This document shows, piece after piece, positions 1 to 8,789 of a stretch of DNA of 64,000 bases; the stretch's first letter is position 1; each line of letters opens with the position of its first letter. The translations under genes and the position numbers were made by a program. Location of the stretch: assembly GCA_024405875.1 (NCBI GenBank), contig JAKSOA010000003.1:1-64000 (forward strand), written 5' to 3'. The notes beneath the pieces were generated by a model, which did no database searches, was not told the DNA's origin, and saw nothing but the letters and a program-made list of their open reading frames with translations. Origin of the DNA: Paludibacteraceae bacterium. Its GTDB lineage: Bacteria > Bacteroidota > Bacteroidia > Bacteroidales > Paludibacteraceae.

Positions 1-52
1 ACTCCTTGCAGTGTGACACCATTTTTTTAAATACCTCGTCTTGTGAAGCCAT
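1..52 (-). CDS. glyS: Glycyl-tRNA synthetase, N-terminal tip (partial)
   Basis: Reading the minus strand from the ATG at 50-52 gives 17 codons, beginning MASQDEVFKKMVSHCKE, before the window edge. This matches my memory of the N-terminus of Bacteroidales single-chain glycyl-tRNA synthetase, which charges tRNA-Gly in the cytoplasm. A good -7 box lies about 60 bases upstream on the same strand. Only the first residues are visible, so the assignment rests on N-terminal similarity alone. Confidence 0.6.
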   Translation of the reverse strand, partial: MASQDEVFKKMVSHCKE

Positions 53-58
53 ATCTTA

Positions 59-95
59 ATTAAAAGTTAAAAGTTAAAAAATAAAAGTTAAAAGT
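59..95. repeat. Tandem AAAAGTT-type words upstream of glyS
   Basis: Three to four imperfect copies of an AAAAGTTA word lie between the glyS promoter and its start codon. It is one of several similar short-word arrays in this window (14276, 30848, 32583, 41673, 51826). Confidence 0.5.
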
Positions 96-113
96 CGGCT
101 GCAATTAACACGA

Positions 114-143
114 CAAAGTTACAAAAATAAAGGTGGCTGTCAA
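114..143 (-). promoter_or_regulatory. Bacteroidota-type promoter for glyS
   Basis: On the minus strand a TAACTTTG -7 box (114-121) sits 19 bases from a TTG -33 core (141-143). This matches the TTTG-N19-TAnnTTTG pattern of the primary Bacteroidota sigma factor. The -33 core shares the palindrome CAATTG (141-146) with the divergent promoter of the phosphatase gene. Confidence 0.55.
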
Positions 144-171
144 TTGTTTGATACAATTTTTTGTATATTTG
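144..171 (+). promoter_or_regulatory. Promoter for the SpoIIE-type phosphatase gene
   Basis: A TTG core (144-146) is followed 17 bases later by TATATTTG (164-171), a full match to TAnnTTTG. The predicted start of transcription lies about 15 bases before the ATG at 193. Confidence 0.55.
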
Positions 172-192
172 TGGAATTAAGCAGGCAATATA

Positions 193-1875
193 ATGCGTAG
201 CAGAGAGGAAAGACGTAAATCTTTAGGCAATCTGGCACTCCGTATGTCAGTTGCCGTATGCCTTACAGCACTTGTAATATTGATAGTTGGGGGATATCAC
301 GAGTTAAGGTACACCTATGACACGTCTGTGGAGTTAGCGGAGGAGGATGCGGTCGCCGCCATTGACGCCTCTATTTTGTCAATAAACCTTAAACTTGAGC
401 AGATTGAGGCTGCCGCCAACTCGTTTGATTTGTCAGATGAAAGGTTCTTGAATCCCAAAGAGTGTCTGGAAGCCACTAAAAGATTTATAACCGAATATCC
501 TGCCGTAAATACAGCGTCAGTTATGTATGCTCCCGGCTTTTGTCCTGACAGTAGTGACTGTTATATTGTAGGGGCGGCTCATTACAATGATTCAGACTCT
601 CTTATACTTGTTAACGGATTCAAGGGGATTGATTATATTCACGGTGATGACAACTGGATAAACTCAGGAGAGAGGGATACTGTATGGTGGTCTCAACCAT
701 TCTATTCATCATTCAATTCTGATATTGCGTATATAAGTTATTCCAAGCCACTTAGGATTCCAAACAAAGATGTAATCTACGGAGTTTTCAATGCCTCCAC
801 AACACTGACTGATATTGAGAAGATGATGGTGAAACTTAAGCCTGACCCTTTGTGTGATATTTCAGTAACAGGCAGGAATGGTATGTATATATGTCGCAGA
901 GATACGGCAAGCATTGCTAAAAACGGAGACTACCTTTCTGTTACCCGCCCGTTCCCGCGCTTAGGTGGCGAGATAACTTGTACATTCCCTTATAAGATTA
1001 TCACACAGTATATTAAAGAGGGTGTAAGGCACGTTCTTATTACACATATCATTATGCTGATTGCCCTGATTGCCGCCATAATACTCAGTGTGCATTTCAT
1101 TGCCCAGCCTTTTATGAGGCGACAGAAAGAGGAGGCGGAGAAAAACGCCACTATGGAGGCGGACTTGAGCATAGCCTCTCAAATGCAACAGTGTATGTTA
1201 CCAAGAGAGTTGCCAAACCAGGCTTCTCTTGATATTTATGCTAAACTTATACCCTCAAAATACGTAGGTGGTGACATTTATAACTATTCAATAAAACAGA
1301 ACAAACTCTTTTTCTGCATTGGAGACGTATGTGGTAAGGGCGTTCCCGCCGCATTCTTTATGGCAGGTCTTGGAAGTGAGTATTCTGTATTGAAGGAGAT
1401 TCTTGATGACCCTTCAAAAATAATAAAGAAGATAAATGATGATGTTGCGGTAAACAATGACCAGTGTATGTTCTGTACAGTATTTGTAGGTGTGCTTGAT
1501 TTAGAGAATGGCTATTTAGACTACTGTAACGCAGGTCATAATCTGCCTATAAGGAACAGTGCCAAAAATGGTGTTGATTGGCTTTCTGGTACTGATGACG
1601 GAGTTTTAGGGGTTAATATGAACGCTGAATTTCACACAAAACGCATTAAATTTGAGAAAGGTGATTCTCTGCTGCTCTATACAGACGGAGTAACCGAGGC
1701 TGTCAATACAAAAAATGAGGAATTTGGCAATGACGCCACCCTTGCAGTCTTCAAGGAGTGTACAGGGATGAGTGCAAAGGATTCTATTGATTATATACTG
1801 CAAAAGGTTGACAAGCACACAGGAGACGCACCTCAAAGTGATGATATTACAATGTTGTGTGTCAGGTATCTGTAA
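193..1875 (+). CDS. Membrane-bound SpoIIE/RsbU-type PP2C serine phosphatase
   Basis: A 560-residue membrane sensor phosphatase. A first membrane segment lies at about residues 15-34, an extracytoplasmic sensing region of about 240 residues follows, a second membrane segment lies at about 280-302, and a cytoplasmic SpoIIE/PP2C domain fills about 325-560. Metal-binding PP2C motifs are intact (VGGDIYNY, GDVCGKG, YTDGVTEA, SDDITM). Proteins of this family dephosphorylate STAS-domain anti-anti-sigma factors in partner-switching systems. The gene runs tail-to-tail with an RsbW-like HATPase gene, with only two bases between the stop codons, so it probably opposes that kinase. No STAS protein is visible in the window, so the substrate is unknown. 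The start at 193 fits the promoter at 144-171. Confidence 0.85.
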   Translation: MRSREERRKSLGNLALRMSVAVCLTALVILIVGGYHELRYTYDTSVELAEEDAVAAIDASILSINLKLEQIEAAANSFDLSDERFLNPKECLEATKRFITEYPAVNTASVMYAPGFCPDSSDCYIVGAAHYNDSDSLILVNGFKGIDYIHGDDNWINSGERDTVWWSQPFYSSFNSDIAYISYSKPLRIPNKDVIYGVFNASTTLTDIEKMMVKLKPDPLCDISVTGRNGMYICRRDTASIAKNGDYLSVTRPFPRLGGEITCTFPYKIITQYIKEGVRHVLITHIIMLIALIAAIILSVHFIAQPFMRRQKEEAEKNATMEADLSIASQMQQCMLPRELPNQASLDIYAKLIPSKYVGGDIYNYSIKQNKLFFCIGDVCGKGVPAAFFMAGLGSEYSVLKEILDDPSKIIKKINDDVAVNNDQCMFCTVFVGVLDLENGYLDYCNAGHNLPIRNSAKNGVDWLSGTDDGVLGVNMNAEFHTKRIKFEKGDSLLLYTDGVTEAVNTKNEEFGNDATLAVFKECTGMSAKDSIDYILQKVDKHTGDAPQSDDITMLCVRYL

Positions 1876-1877
1876 AC

Positions 1878-2282
1878 TCAAAAAATCAGTGTCAAGCGGT
1901 TCTCGCCAAGTGACCTCTCATATTTGAGTGAGGTTGTCAGTTGCTTTATAAGCAAAATGCCCAAGCCACCTATCTTGCGAGTCTCAAGGTCATCACTTAG
2001 TTCTGTGTCGGGTTGTTCAAGCGGATTAAATGGTTCTCCTTTATCACAAAGGGTAACTAAGAAATTACCATTCTCTTGTACTATCTCCACTCTTAACGGT
2101 CCGTCAGAAGGGTAGGCGTAGTTTATAATGTTTACAACGGCCTCCTCAAGTGCCAGACGTATATTATTATTGTCTGTGTTCAGGACTTGCATAATGTCCC
2201 CTGTTATTTTCTCTGAACCTATGGTCAGAGTGGAATAGTTCAGTTGTTTCAGACTCTTATATGTAGGGGTTGCTTCTATCAT
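1878..2282 (-). CDS. RsbW-like HATPase (anti-sigma factor/serine kinase type)
   Basis: A 134-residue single-domain GHKL ATPase of the RsbW/SpoIIAB type. The N box (LALEEAVVNIINYAY, Glu46/Glu47 and Asn51), the G1 box (CDKGEPFNP, Asp80) and the G2 box (KIGGLGILLIKQL, about 103-115) are all canonical, so it should bind ATP. Members of this family phosphorylate STAS proteins or sequester partner proteins. It is the last gene of a seven-gene operon and overlaps the upstream HATPase-GNAT gene by 4 bases. It faces the PP2C phosphatase gene, which suggests a kinase-phosphatase pair. The direct target cannot be read from this window. Confidence 0.8.
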   Translation of the reverse strand: MIEATPTYKSLKQLNYSTLTIGSEKITGDIMQVLNTDNNNIRLALEEAVVNIINYAYPSDGPLRVEIVQENGNFLVTLCDKGEPFNPLEQPDTELSDDLETRKIGGLGILLIKQLTTSLKYERSLGENRLTLIF

Positions 2283-3751
2283 CTGTTTTGCTCTTTTAGA
2301 TGCATTTGCCTTATGGCGTATTCCTTTATCTCTTTACCCCAGTCACTTACCGCTACTATAAGGTCAGGGTTCAGGTTTGTGTCAACTATATATTGAAAAT
2401 GTATGGTGTCAGAGTCGTGTAATTCGTATGGCATAATGCCTGAGTAACTGAATCCCATTTTCTCAACTATGGCTGTAGCATAATCAATTGCAGGTTCACT
2501 TAGTGAAAGTTGCAGATAGAACACCTGCATTCCGTCTGAGAGACCGCGCATAAAGTTACGCTTCATACAGAGTTCAAAATCCTTACCTATGGTTGAGACC
2601 TGACATATTGACTGGTTCCAATCAACCTTAAATGTATATGCGTAGTCAGAATGCTCAGCGGTAGGTTTCCCTCCGTTTTGCAGTATGGTGCGTTCTATGT
2701 TAAGCAGGTTATAGGTCTTTTCTATAATCTGTCTGTGCCTTGTTGGTATGTAAATCTCTCTCTTGTCAGTATGTGCGGTTGCTTTAAAGTAGTTCATCAC
2801 CGCCTGACGTTGTCCGTTTGCCTTGGATACAACGCTCTGTAAATCAGCAGGAATGTAAGACAGTTCCATTCCTGTCTCAATACACCCTATTGCATTGTTC
2901 CCTTGTTGTGTGAAGGGGTGTGAGGTGACAGCGCTGCTGAACACGCCTCTCAGTTTCTCTTTTGCCGCCTGCTCTATCAGAGTTTGTTTCAGTTTTGAGA
3001 ACAATCCTCTTTTTCCGTATTGCGGCGATACAAACGCCATTCCGCTCTCACAAATTGTATCATCGGGGTTTGCCTTGACCATACCAATGTGAGCCACCAC
3101 CTCACTCTTTGTGTTGGTGCAGACAATGCCCTTATATACTTTGTTCTTCATACGCTCCGCAATATCATCAGGTGAGTACATTGAGGCTGCTGAGTAGTTA
3201 TACCCGAAAACCTCATACAGGCAGCGGACTATGCTCTTTAGGTCAGATGTCTTTGCCAGTCGCATTTTTGTGGCATCGGTGGCAAGAACAATCTCTTTGC
3301 CTGCATTTTTAGCGGCGGATTCAGAAACCTTTCTCATCTCTTCAAGTGAAGATGAGGGCAATGCTATGCACATTTCAATGGTTTGTCCGTCCTTGCCGTT
3401 GTAAATAACTCTATATGAAGTGCTTAAGGTTCTTATAAGTTGCAGGCTTATCTCGTCCTCCTCATTTTTTGCCTGATTTGGGTCATACGCAAATGGTATT
3501 CCCCTGTACATATACTTTATTACAAATGACTGTGCGTTGGTCTCTCCCTGAATTTGCACAACGTGGTCAGACTCACCACTATAGGCGTAGCGGACAATGC
3601 GTACAAATACCTCCTCAAGCAGAATACTCAGTTGAAAGCATTTGTCATCAGGAACGCCGCAGTGTTTTGCCACTGCCTGGACATACTGTTGCAGAGGCTC
3701 CAAATGATAGTTCTCTGAACTTACTTTAATATCAAATAGTTGCGTAGCCAT
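2279..3751 (-). CDS. Fusion of degenerate HATPase domain and GNAT acetyltransferase
   Basis: A 490-residue protein. Residues 1-140 resemble an RsbW-type HATPase with a recognisable N box (LSILLEEVFVRIVRYAY). The G1 aspartate is missing (YMYRGIPF in place of a DKGxPF motif) and the glycine-rich G2 loop is absent (EDEISLQLIRTL), so ATP binding is doubtful. From about residue 162 a GNAT-like N-acyltransferase domain follows, with an acyl-CoA-binding-type segment VSPQYGKRGLFSKL at about 241-254. The remaining 190 residues may be a second divergent GNAT-like half. The gene overlaps its upstream neighbour by one base and the canonical HATPase downstream by four, so all three are translationally linked. 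It may be a pseudo-kinase partner of the downstream HATPase, an acyltransferase of the pathway, or both. Confidence 0.7.
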   Translation of the reverse strand: MATQLFDIKVSSENYHLEPLQQYVQAVAKHCGVPDDKCFQLSILLEEVFVRIVRYAYSGESDHVVQIQGETNAQSFVIKYMYRGIPFAYDPNQAKNEEDEISLQLIRTLSTSYRVIYNGKDGQTIEMCIALPSSSLEEMRKVSESAAKNAGKEIVLATDATKMRLAKTSDLKSIVRCLYEVFGYNYSAASMYSPDDIAERMKNKVYKGIVCTNTKSEVVAHIGMVKANPDDTICESGMAFVSPQYGKRGLFSKLKQTLIEQAAKEKLRGVFSSAVTSHPFTQQGNNAIGCIETGMELSYIPADLQSVVSKANGQRQAVMNYFKATAHTDKREIYIPTRHRQIIEKTYNLLNIERTILQNGGKPTAEHSDYAYTFKVDWNQSICQVSTIGKDFELCMKRNFMRGLSDGMQVFYLQLSLSEPAIDYATAIVEKMGFSYSGIMPYELHDSDTIHFQYIVDTNLNPDLIVAVSDWGKEIKEYAIRQMHLKEQNR

Positions 3752-6432
3752 TAGATGCGTTTGTCTATCACTTGTTTCAGTTTTCCTGTGCGTGGGTTGC
3801 GGGGCAGGGTATCGGGGTTAAGAACTATGGTCTCAGGCTTACATATAGTACCCGTATTCACCATTGTCTCAAAGTTATGGTCATTACGCATAAGGGTATC
3901 ATAAAGCCTTTCTGAAAGTGACTTTAGTTCAGTATCAGAGCAAGGTCTTATTGTCTCAACTTCCACTGTCAGAAGGTCTTTATGTCCTTCAACCGACGCT
4001 GTCATTCTAAAGTGCATACTCAGTTCGGGAATCATTCCAACCACTTTTGATATGGCAGAAAGGGCGGTGTTGCCTGCCCCGATGATAAGGACATCATCAC
4101 TTCTGCCAAGCAGTTCCATCTGTTTTACGGTGCGTCCGCAAGGGCAAGGCTCTGTCAGGATTCTGCCCATATCGCCTATGTCATAGCGTACAAGCGGCAT
4201 CAGTCTGCGGGTGAAGTTTGTCACTAAAATCTTACCTTCAGTGCCGTCAGGCAGAGGCTGGTTTGTCTCCGGGTCAACCACCTCCATATAGCAGTAACTC
4301 TCATGAATATGGTGAATGGCGGTGCCGGTTGCGGTTTTAATCTGCTCTTCGCACTCAAAGCCTATGCAGCCTGTATCATTGCTTAGATAACCCGTAGAGG
4401 CGAAAACCTCTGTTTTAAGGATTTTAGAAATGTATTTTTTTGCTTCAGGAAATAGATGCTCACCGCCTGTAACTATCTTTTTAAGTGTTACACCCTCCAC
4501 ATTGTTTTTGTCAACATACTCAGCGATGCTTAACATTACTGATGGTATTGAAATGGCTCCCACAGGCTTGTAAGCCTTAAGCATACCAACAATAACTTCC
4601 ATACTTATGTTGCCTGCAATAGGCAGAATATGAGCCCCTACAGCCTCCAATGCCTCATTGTGGCTTAGGAATGACGCCCACATATTGCCTGCGTAGAGAA
4701 GGTTAGCCACCACATCGCCCTTTTCAAAAACGCTTAGAGCGTAGCCTTTGCCTATAAGGCGTGCGTTCTCGTGGGTCTCGTCCATTGTGCGGTAAATACA
4801 TTTAGGGTCTCCTGTGGTGCCTCCGCTTGAATAGGATATGCTCTCTCCTAACTCTCTTGTCAGCAGCCCTTTGCCCTTTGGTGGCAGATTCGCTTTAAGT
4901 TCTTCAGGTGTAAGAACGGGTAGTTTCGCTATCTCATCCAAACTTTCCAAATCCTCTTCATGCAGTCTGTCAGCGTAGAATGGTGAGTTCATACGCGTGT
5001 AGTGCAGAAATGCGTTAAGTCTCATTAGTGTTATCTCATCACGCTCACTTTTTGGCAGGTAGTCAAACGGATTTAGGAATGGCTCATCACTGCCTACGCT
5101 TACCCAACGCACAAGTTCACTTACTCCTCTTGTGCCATCGTGGGGTGTGCCGTGCTTACGGCGTGTCATCCAGCCAATCTCTGTAATACGGTCAGCCCCC
5201 AAGCCTACAAGTGCGTCTGAAAGTTTCAGTTTCAGTGCTGTAGGTGCCACGATGGCTATTGACTGTATGAATTTCCCATACTCTTTTACAGCGTTAAGGG
5301 TATCAGTGGTGTGGTCTTTGCTAATGATTACAAACCCTGTACGGTGATGCGGACTAACCTTAAACACACATTTTTTCTGCAGCACAAGTGTCCAGTCCTG
5401 ATTGTTTATGGCAGGTATAACAAGTTCCGCCTCTCCTAAGGCTTGGTCAACCCTTGCAAGTTCTCTTGTACGGGTAATCTCAACTGCCTCATTAAGAGGT
5501 ATGGCGGAATGGGGTATAACTTTTGCCCAATAGTTCAACTGCTCTGCCAGCACCTTTATGAATTTTGAGGCAAGCGCCTCATCATCAATAAATACAGCGT
5601 GCGGAGAAGAGCAGGCTGACTGTTCCCACATAGTAAAGTCTCTTGCAAGTTGATGGGCTATGCTCTCTATGTTTTCATCATTAAGGCTCTCTTTTGAGAG
5701 TATTGCAAGTGAGTATTTAGGACCGTACTCAATTATTTTAGTATGTAGTCCCGTGCCTTGACGGTAAGCCTTTACAGTATCCTCACCACCATAAACCACA
5801 AGCACATCGCTCTCAAGTTTAACTACTGACTCCACCTCCACATCGCCGCCTTTGAATGGTACAAGAGCAAATGAACGGCTTAAAATACCCTTATAATCAA
5901 CCTCTTGCAGGATTTCGGCAAAAATCATAGGGAAAACAGGGTCGGCACTTGACATCTTAAGAATGTTGACATTCTTAGTAATTATGCCTTGTACAAGCGT
6001 ATCAACGGCACTTACAAAGACATTTCCCGCCGATACATGAGAGACCACGCCTGACGGCTCAGCCTTAACCATACCTTTGAACGCCTTGTTGTAGGTGAAC
6101 TCATCAAGGTATGCCACATCATCAATATCAGCCTTGATTCTATCTTCAAGGTGGTCATATTTAAGTACATCTGTAATGACTTTAAGCCCCTCAACAACCA
6201 TAGCCTCACTCCAGCCAAGTTGGTTGTGCATAATCTTTATAATGCTTTTAACCCTCTCTGACTCAAAATCCTCAAGGGCTTCTCCGGCACGGCTGAGGAC
6301 ATCAAGTATATAGGCGACAGGAACGCGGCGAATCTCACCTACACGCTCTTTTGCCATACTCATTACAAGTTTTATATCTTCTACGGTGATACGCTCACTG
6401 TCACGCACTTCACCAAACAAATACCACTTCAT
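3751..6432 (-). CDS. LuxC-type acyl reductase fused to a PaaK-like adenylating domain
   Basis: An 893-residue two-module enzyme. Residues 1 to about 450 form a LuxC fatty-acyl reductase module. It has a nucleotide-binding-type GNVFV (136-140) and the catalytic cysteine in SACSSP (Cys274), which in LuxC accepts the acyl group before NADPH reduction to the aldehyde. Residues about 465-893 form a PaaK-like AMP-forming ligase with a phosphate loop SSGGTTGDPK (535-544), LVRYDIGDMG (747-756), a CPCGRT zinc-knuckle-like segment (763-768) and LGRSDDVL. Classical LuxC is about 480 residues and stands alone; I do not know this fusion from the lux systems. It starts 3 bases after the LuxE stop in a tight operon. 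The inferred job is to activate a carboxylic acid and reduce it to an aldehyde. The acid is unknown. Confidence 0.82.
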   Translation of the reverse strand: MKWYLFGEVRDSERITVEDIKLVMSMAKERVGEIRRVPVAYILDVLSRAGEALEDFESERVKSIIKIMHNQLGWSEAMVVEGLKVITDVLKYDHLEDRIKADIDDVAYLDEFTYNKAFKGMVKAEPSGVVSHVSAGNVFVSAVDTLVQGIITKNVNILKMSSADPVFPMIFAEILQEVDYKGILSRSFALVPFKGGDVEVESVVKLESDVLVVYGGEDTVKAYRQGTGLHTKIIEYGPKYSLAILSKESLNDENIESIAHQLARDFTMWEQSACSSPHAVFIDDEALASKFIKVLAEQLNYWAKVIPHSAIPLNEAVEITRTRELARVDQALGEAELVIPAINNQDWTLVLQKKCVFKVSPHHRTGFVIISKDHTTDTLNAVKEYGKFIQSIAIVAPTALKLKLSDALVGLGADRITEIGWMTRRKHGTPHDGTRGVSELVRWVSVGSDEPFLNPFDYLPKSERDEITLMRLNAFLHYTRMNSPFYADRLHEEDLESLDEIAKLPVLTPEELKANLPPKGKGLLTRELGESISYSSGGTTGDPKCIYRTMDETHENARLIGKGYALSVFEKGDVVANLLYAGNMWASFLSHNEALEAVGAHILPIAGNISMEVIVGMLKAYKPVGAISIPSVMLSIAEYVDKNNVEGVTLKKIVTGGEHLFPEAKKYISKILKTEVFASTGYLSNDTGCIGFECEEQIKTATGTAIHHIHESYCYMEVVDPETNQPLPDGTEGKILVTNFTRRLMPLVRYDIGDMGRILTEPCPCGRTVKQMELLGRSDDVLIIGAGNTALSAISKVVGMIPELSMHFRMTASVEGHKDLLTVEVETIRPCSDTELKSLSERLYDTLMRNDHNFETMVNTGTICKPETIVLNPDTLPRNPRTGKLKQVIDKRI

Positions 6433-6435
6433 ATA

Positions 6436-7557
6436 TCATCCTCTGTTTAATAGTTGTGCGGCGCTTATTCCGCAACCTGCGTATTTCTTAACTCCGCCTC
6501 TGCCTTTTAGCACTATGTATTTGCCCTCTCTGCCGCAAGGACAGCCGCCCATTACACAACCAAGGTCAGTTGACAGCAGTGACAGGGCAGGTGTTGAACG
6601 CAAATAGGGTGTAATCAGTTTCAGCAGCCCGACCTCTCCGTCAGGCAGCACCTCCATAGTTCTCGGGTCAACGGCACACACTCTTGAATAGACAGGAATG
6701 TGGAAATGTCCGTGCTCACAGGTCATATAGGGTACGCCGTGTTCCACCATTCCATATACATCTCTGATACGGTCAGGAGTAAGCCCAAGCACACGGTTCA
6801 CAAGGGCGGCGTACTCCTCTTGTGAGATGGTATTGCCTGTGTAGTTCTTCCAACCTCCGCCAGAGAAGAGAACACTCTCTTTTGGAAAGGTGAAGTGTAC
6901 ACCTCTCTTATCAAGTTCGGTCAGTGTCATATAGTCGAATGCAGGGAATCCTGTTATTCTTAAAGGCAACCCCGATGCCGCGAATTTCTCAAGTTTTGCA
7001 ATACCCTCATCTACAGAGAAATCGGGGTTACCGTACTTGTCAGCGTGAATGGCAAAGAAGGTCTCATTCTCTTTTGCGAACTGTGCGTAGGCGTTATGTG
7101 CGTGCGCCGCACCCCTTGTGCCTGAGACCTCAGGGGCGTATGAAAAGACCAGATTGTTTACAAGTTGGTCATACTCTGCAAGCCCGTAACTCTCAACTAT
7201 AGAGGTACGCATAAAGCCTTGTCTCTCCATAGATGCCTTGTCCCAATTTATTTGAGACTTGCTGCCGGTTGTGCCGCTTGATGTGAAGGTCTTGACTATC
7301 TCACTTTCAGGCAGGCTCAGCAGTTTGCGCTCCTTAAAGGCGGTGACAAATATGGCAGGGATATGAAGTATGTCATCTTCTGAGTTTATGTCATTTACAG
7401 AGAATCCATACTGCCGCTGTATGCCGTTAAATATTACAGAGTGCTCTGAGTGAAATCTGAACATTTCACGCACTGATTCCAGAAAGAGCCCCGATGTGCC
7501 ACTGTAGTCAAAGGCATCTCTATGCTCAAAAAGTTTATTTGTCTTTTCCTCTGTCAT
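6436..7557 (-). CDS. LuxE-like acyl-protein synthetase
   Basis: A 373-residue LuxE-family enzyme. The adenylation loop SSGTTGSKS lies at 93-101. A conserved C-terminal cysteine in KKYAGCGISAAQLL (Cys362) sits where LuxE holds its acyl group as a thioester before passing it to LuxC. A CPCGREG segment precedes it. Length matches LuxE (about 370-380). It overlaps the upstream PaaK-like gene by 4 bases (ATGA) and precedes the LuxC fusion by 3 bases, which supports a LuxE-LuxC reductase complex. No luciferase genes (luxA, luxB) or thioesterase (luxD) are present, so the product is not used for light. Confidence 0.85.
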   Translation of the reverse strand: MTEEKTNKLFEHRDAFDYSGTSGLFLESVREMFRFHSEHSVIFNGIQRQYGFSVNDINSEDDILHIPAIFVTAFKERKLLSLPESEIVKTFTSSGTTGSKSQINWDKASMERQGFMRTSIVESYGLAEYDQLVNNLVFSYAPEVSGTRGAAHAHNAYAQFAKENETFFAIHADKYGNPDFSVDEGIAKLEKFAASGLPLRITGFPAFDYMTLTELDKRGVHFTFPKESVLFSGGGWKNYTGNTISQEEYAALVNRVLGLTPDRIRDVYGMVEHGVPYMTCEHGHFHIPVYSRVCAVDPRTMEVLPDGEVGLLKLITPYLRSTPALSLLSTDLGCVMGGCPCGREGKYIVLKGRGGVKKYAGCGISAAQLLNRG

Positions 7558-8789
7558 AGTACTCTCTTATCTATAATTTTCTTGATTTTACCAGTAATTG
7601 GATTACGAGGCAGGCTTCCAAGTGGTTGCAACACCACCTCATATCTATTGAAGAACCCTAACTCCTCACCACCTTTCAAATCCTTTATAATCTCTTGCAG
7701 GCGGCTCCTTAGTCTGAGTGCCGAATCTTGGTGTTTCTCAGGCTCATCACACTCCACCGTAAGTATTACATTCATTTTGTTGCCAATGTCTTCAAGCACA
7801 AGTTGGAAGTTCATACTCAAATCACCGAATTCAGAGATGCCTTTCTCAAACTCCCCGATGGTTACATACGCTCCGCCAAGTTTGAAATCCTCTCCCGCAC
7901 GTCCTGCAAGTTGGAAGACGCCCTTCTCCTTGTCAATCCACTTTGCCATATCACCTATGCGGTAACGGATAATAGGTTGCAGTTTGCGTACAAGATTGGT
8001 TATCACAATCTCACCAAACTCACCGTTCTGTACAGGTTGAAGGGTATCGGGGTTAAGAATTTCAATAAATTGGAAGTCTTGTGGCAGATGATAGGTGCCA
8101 AAACCGTCATCAAGGGTCTGAATGCCCATAATACCGCAATCACTGCTGGTGTATGCGAGTGCCTTTATATACCTGACTCCTAACCACTTGCGTACGTGAG
8201 CCTCCGCCTCACGGCTAAGTTGCTCACCTGCGTATGCAATAAGTCTCAGGTTTTTGAAAGGCTTGCCCTCCTTTTTTGCAAGGTCTGCCAAAAACACGAA
8301 CATAGTGGGCAGTGAGACCATAACTGTAGGCTCATATTGGCGGCATATCTTGTAAATATCCTCTATTGGAATATTGCTTGAAATAGGCAGGTGGACACCG
8401 CAGGAGTGGGTAATCATCTCGTGTACCCCGATGAATGATGGCCAAAGATGACCTGCCACAAAGAGGTTTGCAATTACGTCATCGGGCTTGACACCTAATG
8501 TCAGGAACGCCTCACCCTGTTTCCCGCAAAATGCGTCCCACTCAGCGTTTGAGAGAACTACTGTTCTTGCAACACCTGTAGAGCCTCCAGTTGACAGCAC
8601 TATGGCGTTTTCAAGCGGTGCCGTCAGCATTGCCGTTGAGGCGGGATATGTATTCTGAAACAAATCATTGCGGGTGAGGAACGGTACTTTCAGCCAATCC
8701 TCATAACTTTCAGGCACTTTTACACCCTTATATTTCTCTGCATAATAGGGTGATTTCAACGCCTCCTTAAAAATATCAAATTCTTTCAT
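7554..8789 (-). CDS. PaaK-like AMP-forming acyl/aryl-CoA ligase
   Basis: A 411-residue adenylate-forming enzyme of the phenylacetate-CoA ligase type. The phosphate loop STGGSTG is at 66-72, TSSDCGIMG lies mid-protein, PIIRYRIGDM precedes the hinge, and the C-terminal lysine region reads RNPITGKIKKIIDKRV. The closely related C-terminal module of the LuxC fusion ends in almost the same way, so the two are probably duplicates of one ancestral enzyme. It overlaps the MATE gene upstream by 14 bases and the luxE-like gene downstream by 4. The substrate is unknown. Such ligases activate a carboxylate to an acyl-AMP and usually transfer it to CoA or a carrier thiol. Confidence 0.8.
   Translation of the reverse strand: MKEFDIFKEALKSPYYAEKYKGVKVPESYEDWLKVPFLTRNDLFQNTYPASTAMLTAPLENAIVLSTGGSTGVARTVVLSNAEWDAFCGKQGEAFLTLGVKPDDVIANLFVAGHLWPSFIGVHEMITHSCGVHLPISSNIPIEDIYKICRQYEPTVMVSLPTMFVFLADLAKKEGKPFKNLRLIAYAGEQLSREAEAHVRKWLGVRYIKALAYTSSDCGIMGIQTLDDGFGTYHLPQDFQFIEILNPDTLQPVQNGEFGEIVITNLVRKLQPIIRYRIGDMAKWIDKEKGVFQLAGRAGEDFKLGGAYVTIGEFEKGISEFGDLSMNFQLVLEDIGNKMNVILTVECDEPEKHQDSALRLRSRLQEIIKDLKGGEELGFFNRYEVVLQPLGSLPRNPITGKIKKIIDKRVL

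Noticed and set aside
1878..3751. A sigma-B-type stress sigma operon
   Set aside because: No sigma-70-family alternative factor or STAS protein is present; the only sigma gene in the window is rpoN, far away.
6436..7557. A bioluminescence (lux) operon
   Set aside because: LuxC- and LuxE-like proteins are present, but luxA, luxB, luxD and flavin reductase are not, and the operon holds transport and regulatory genes instead.
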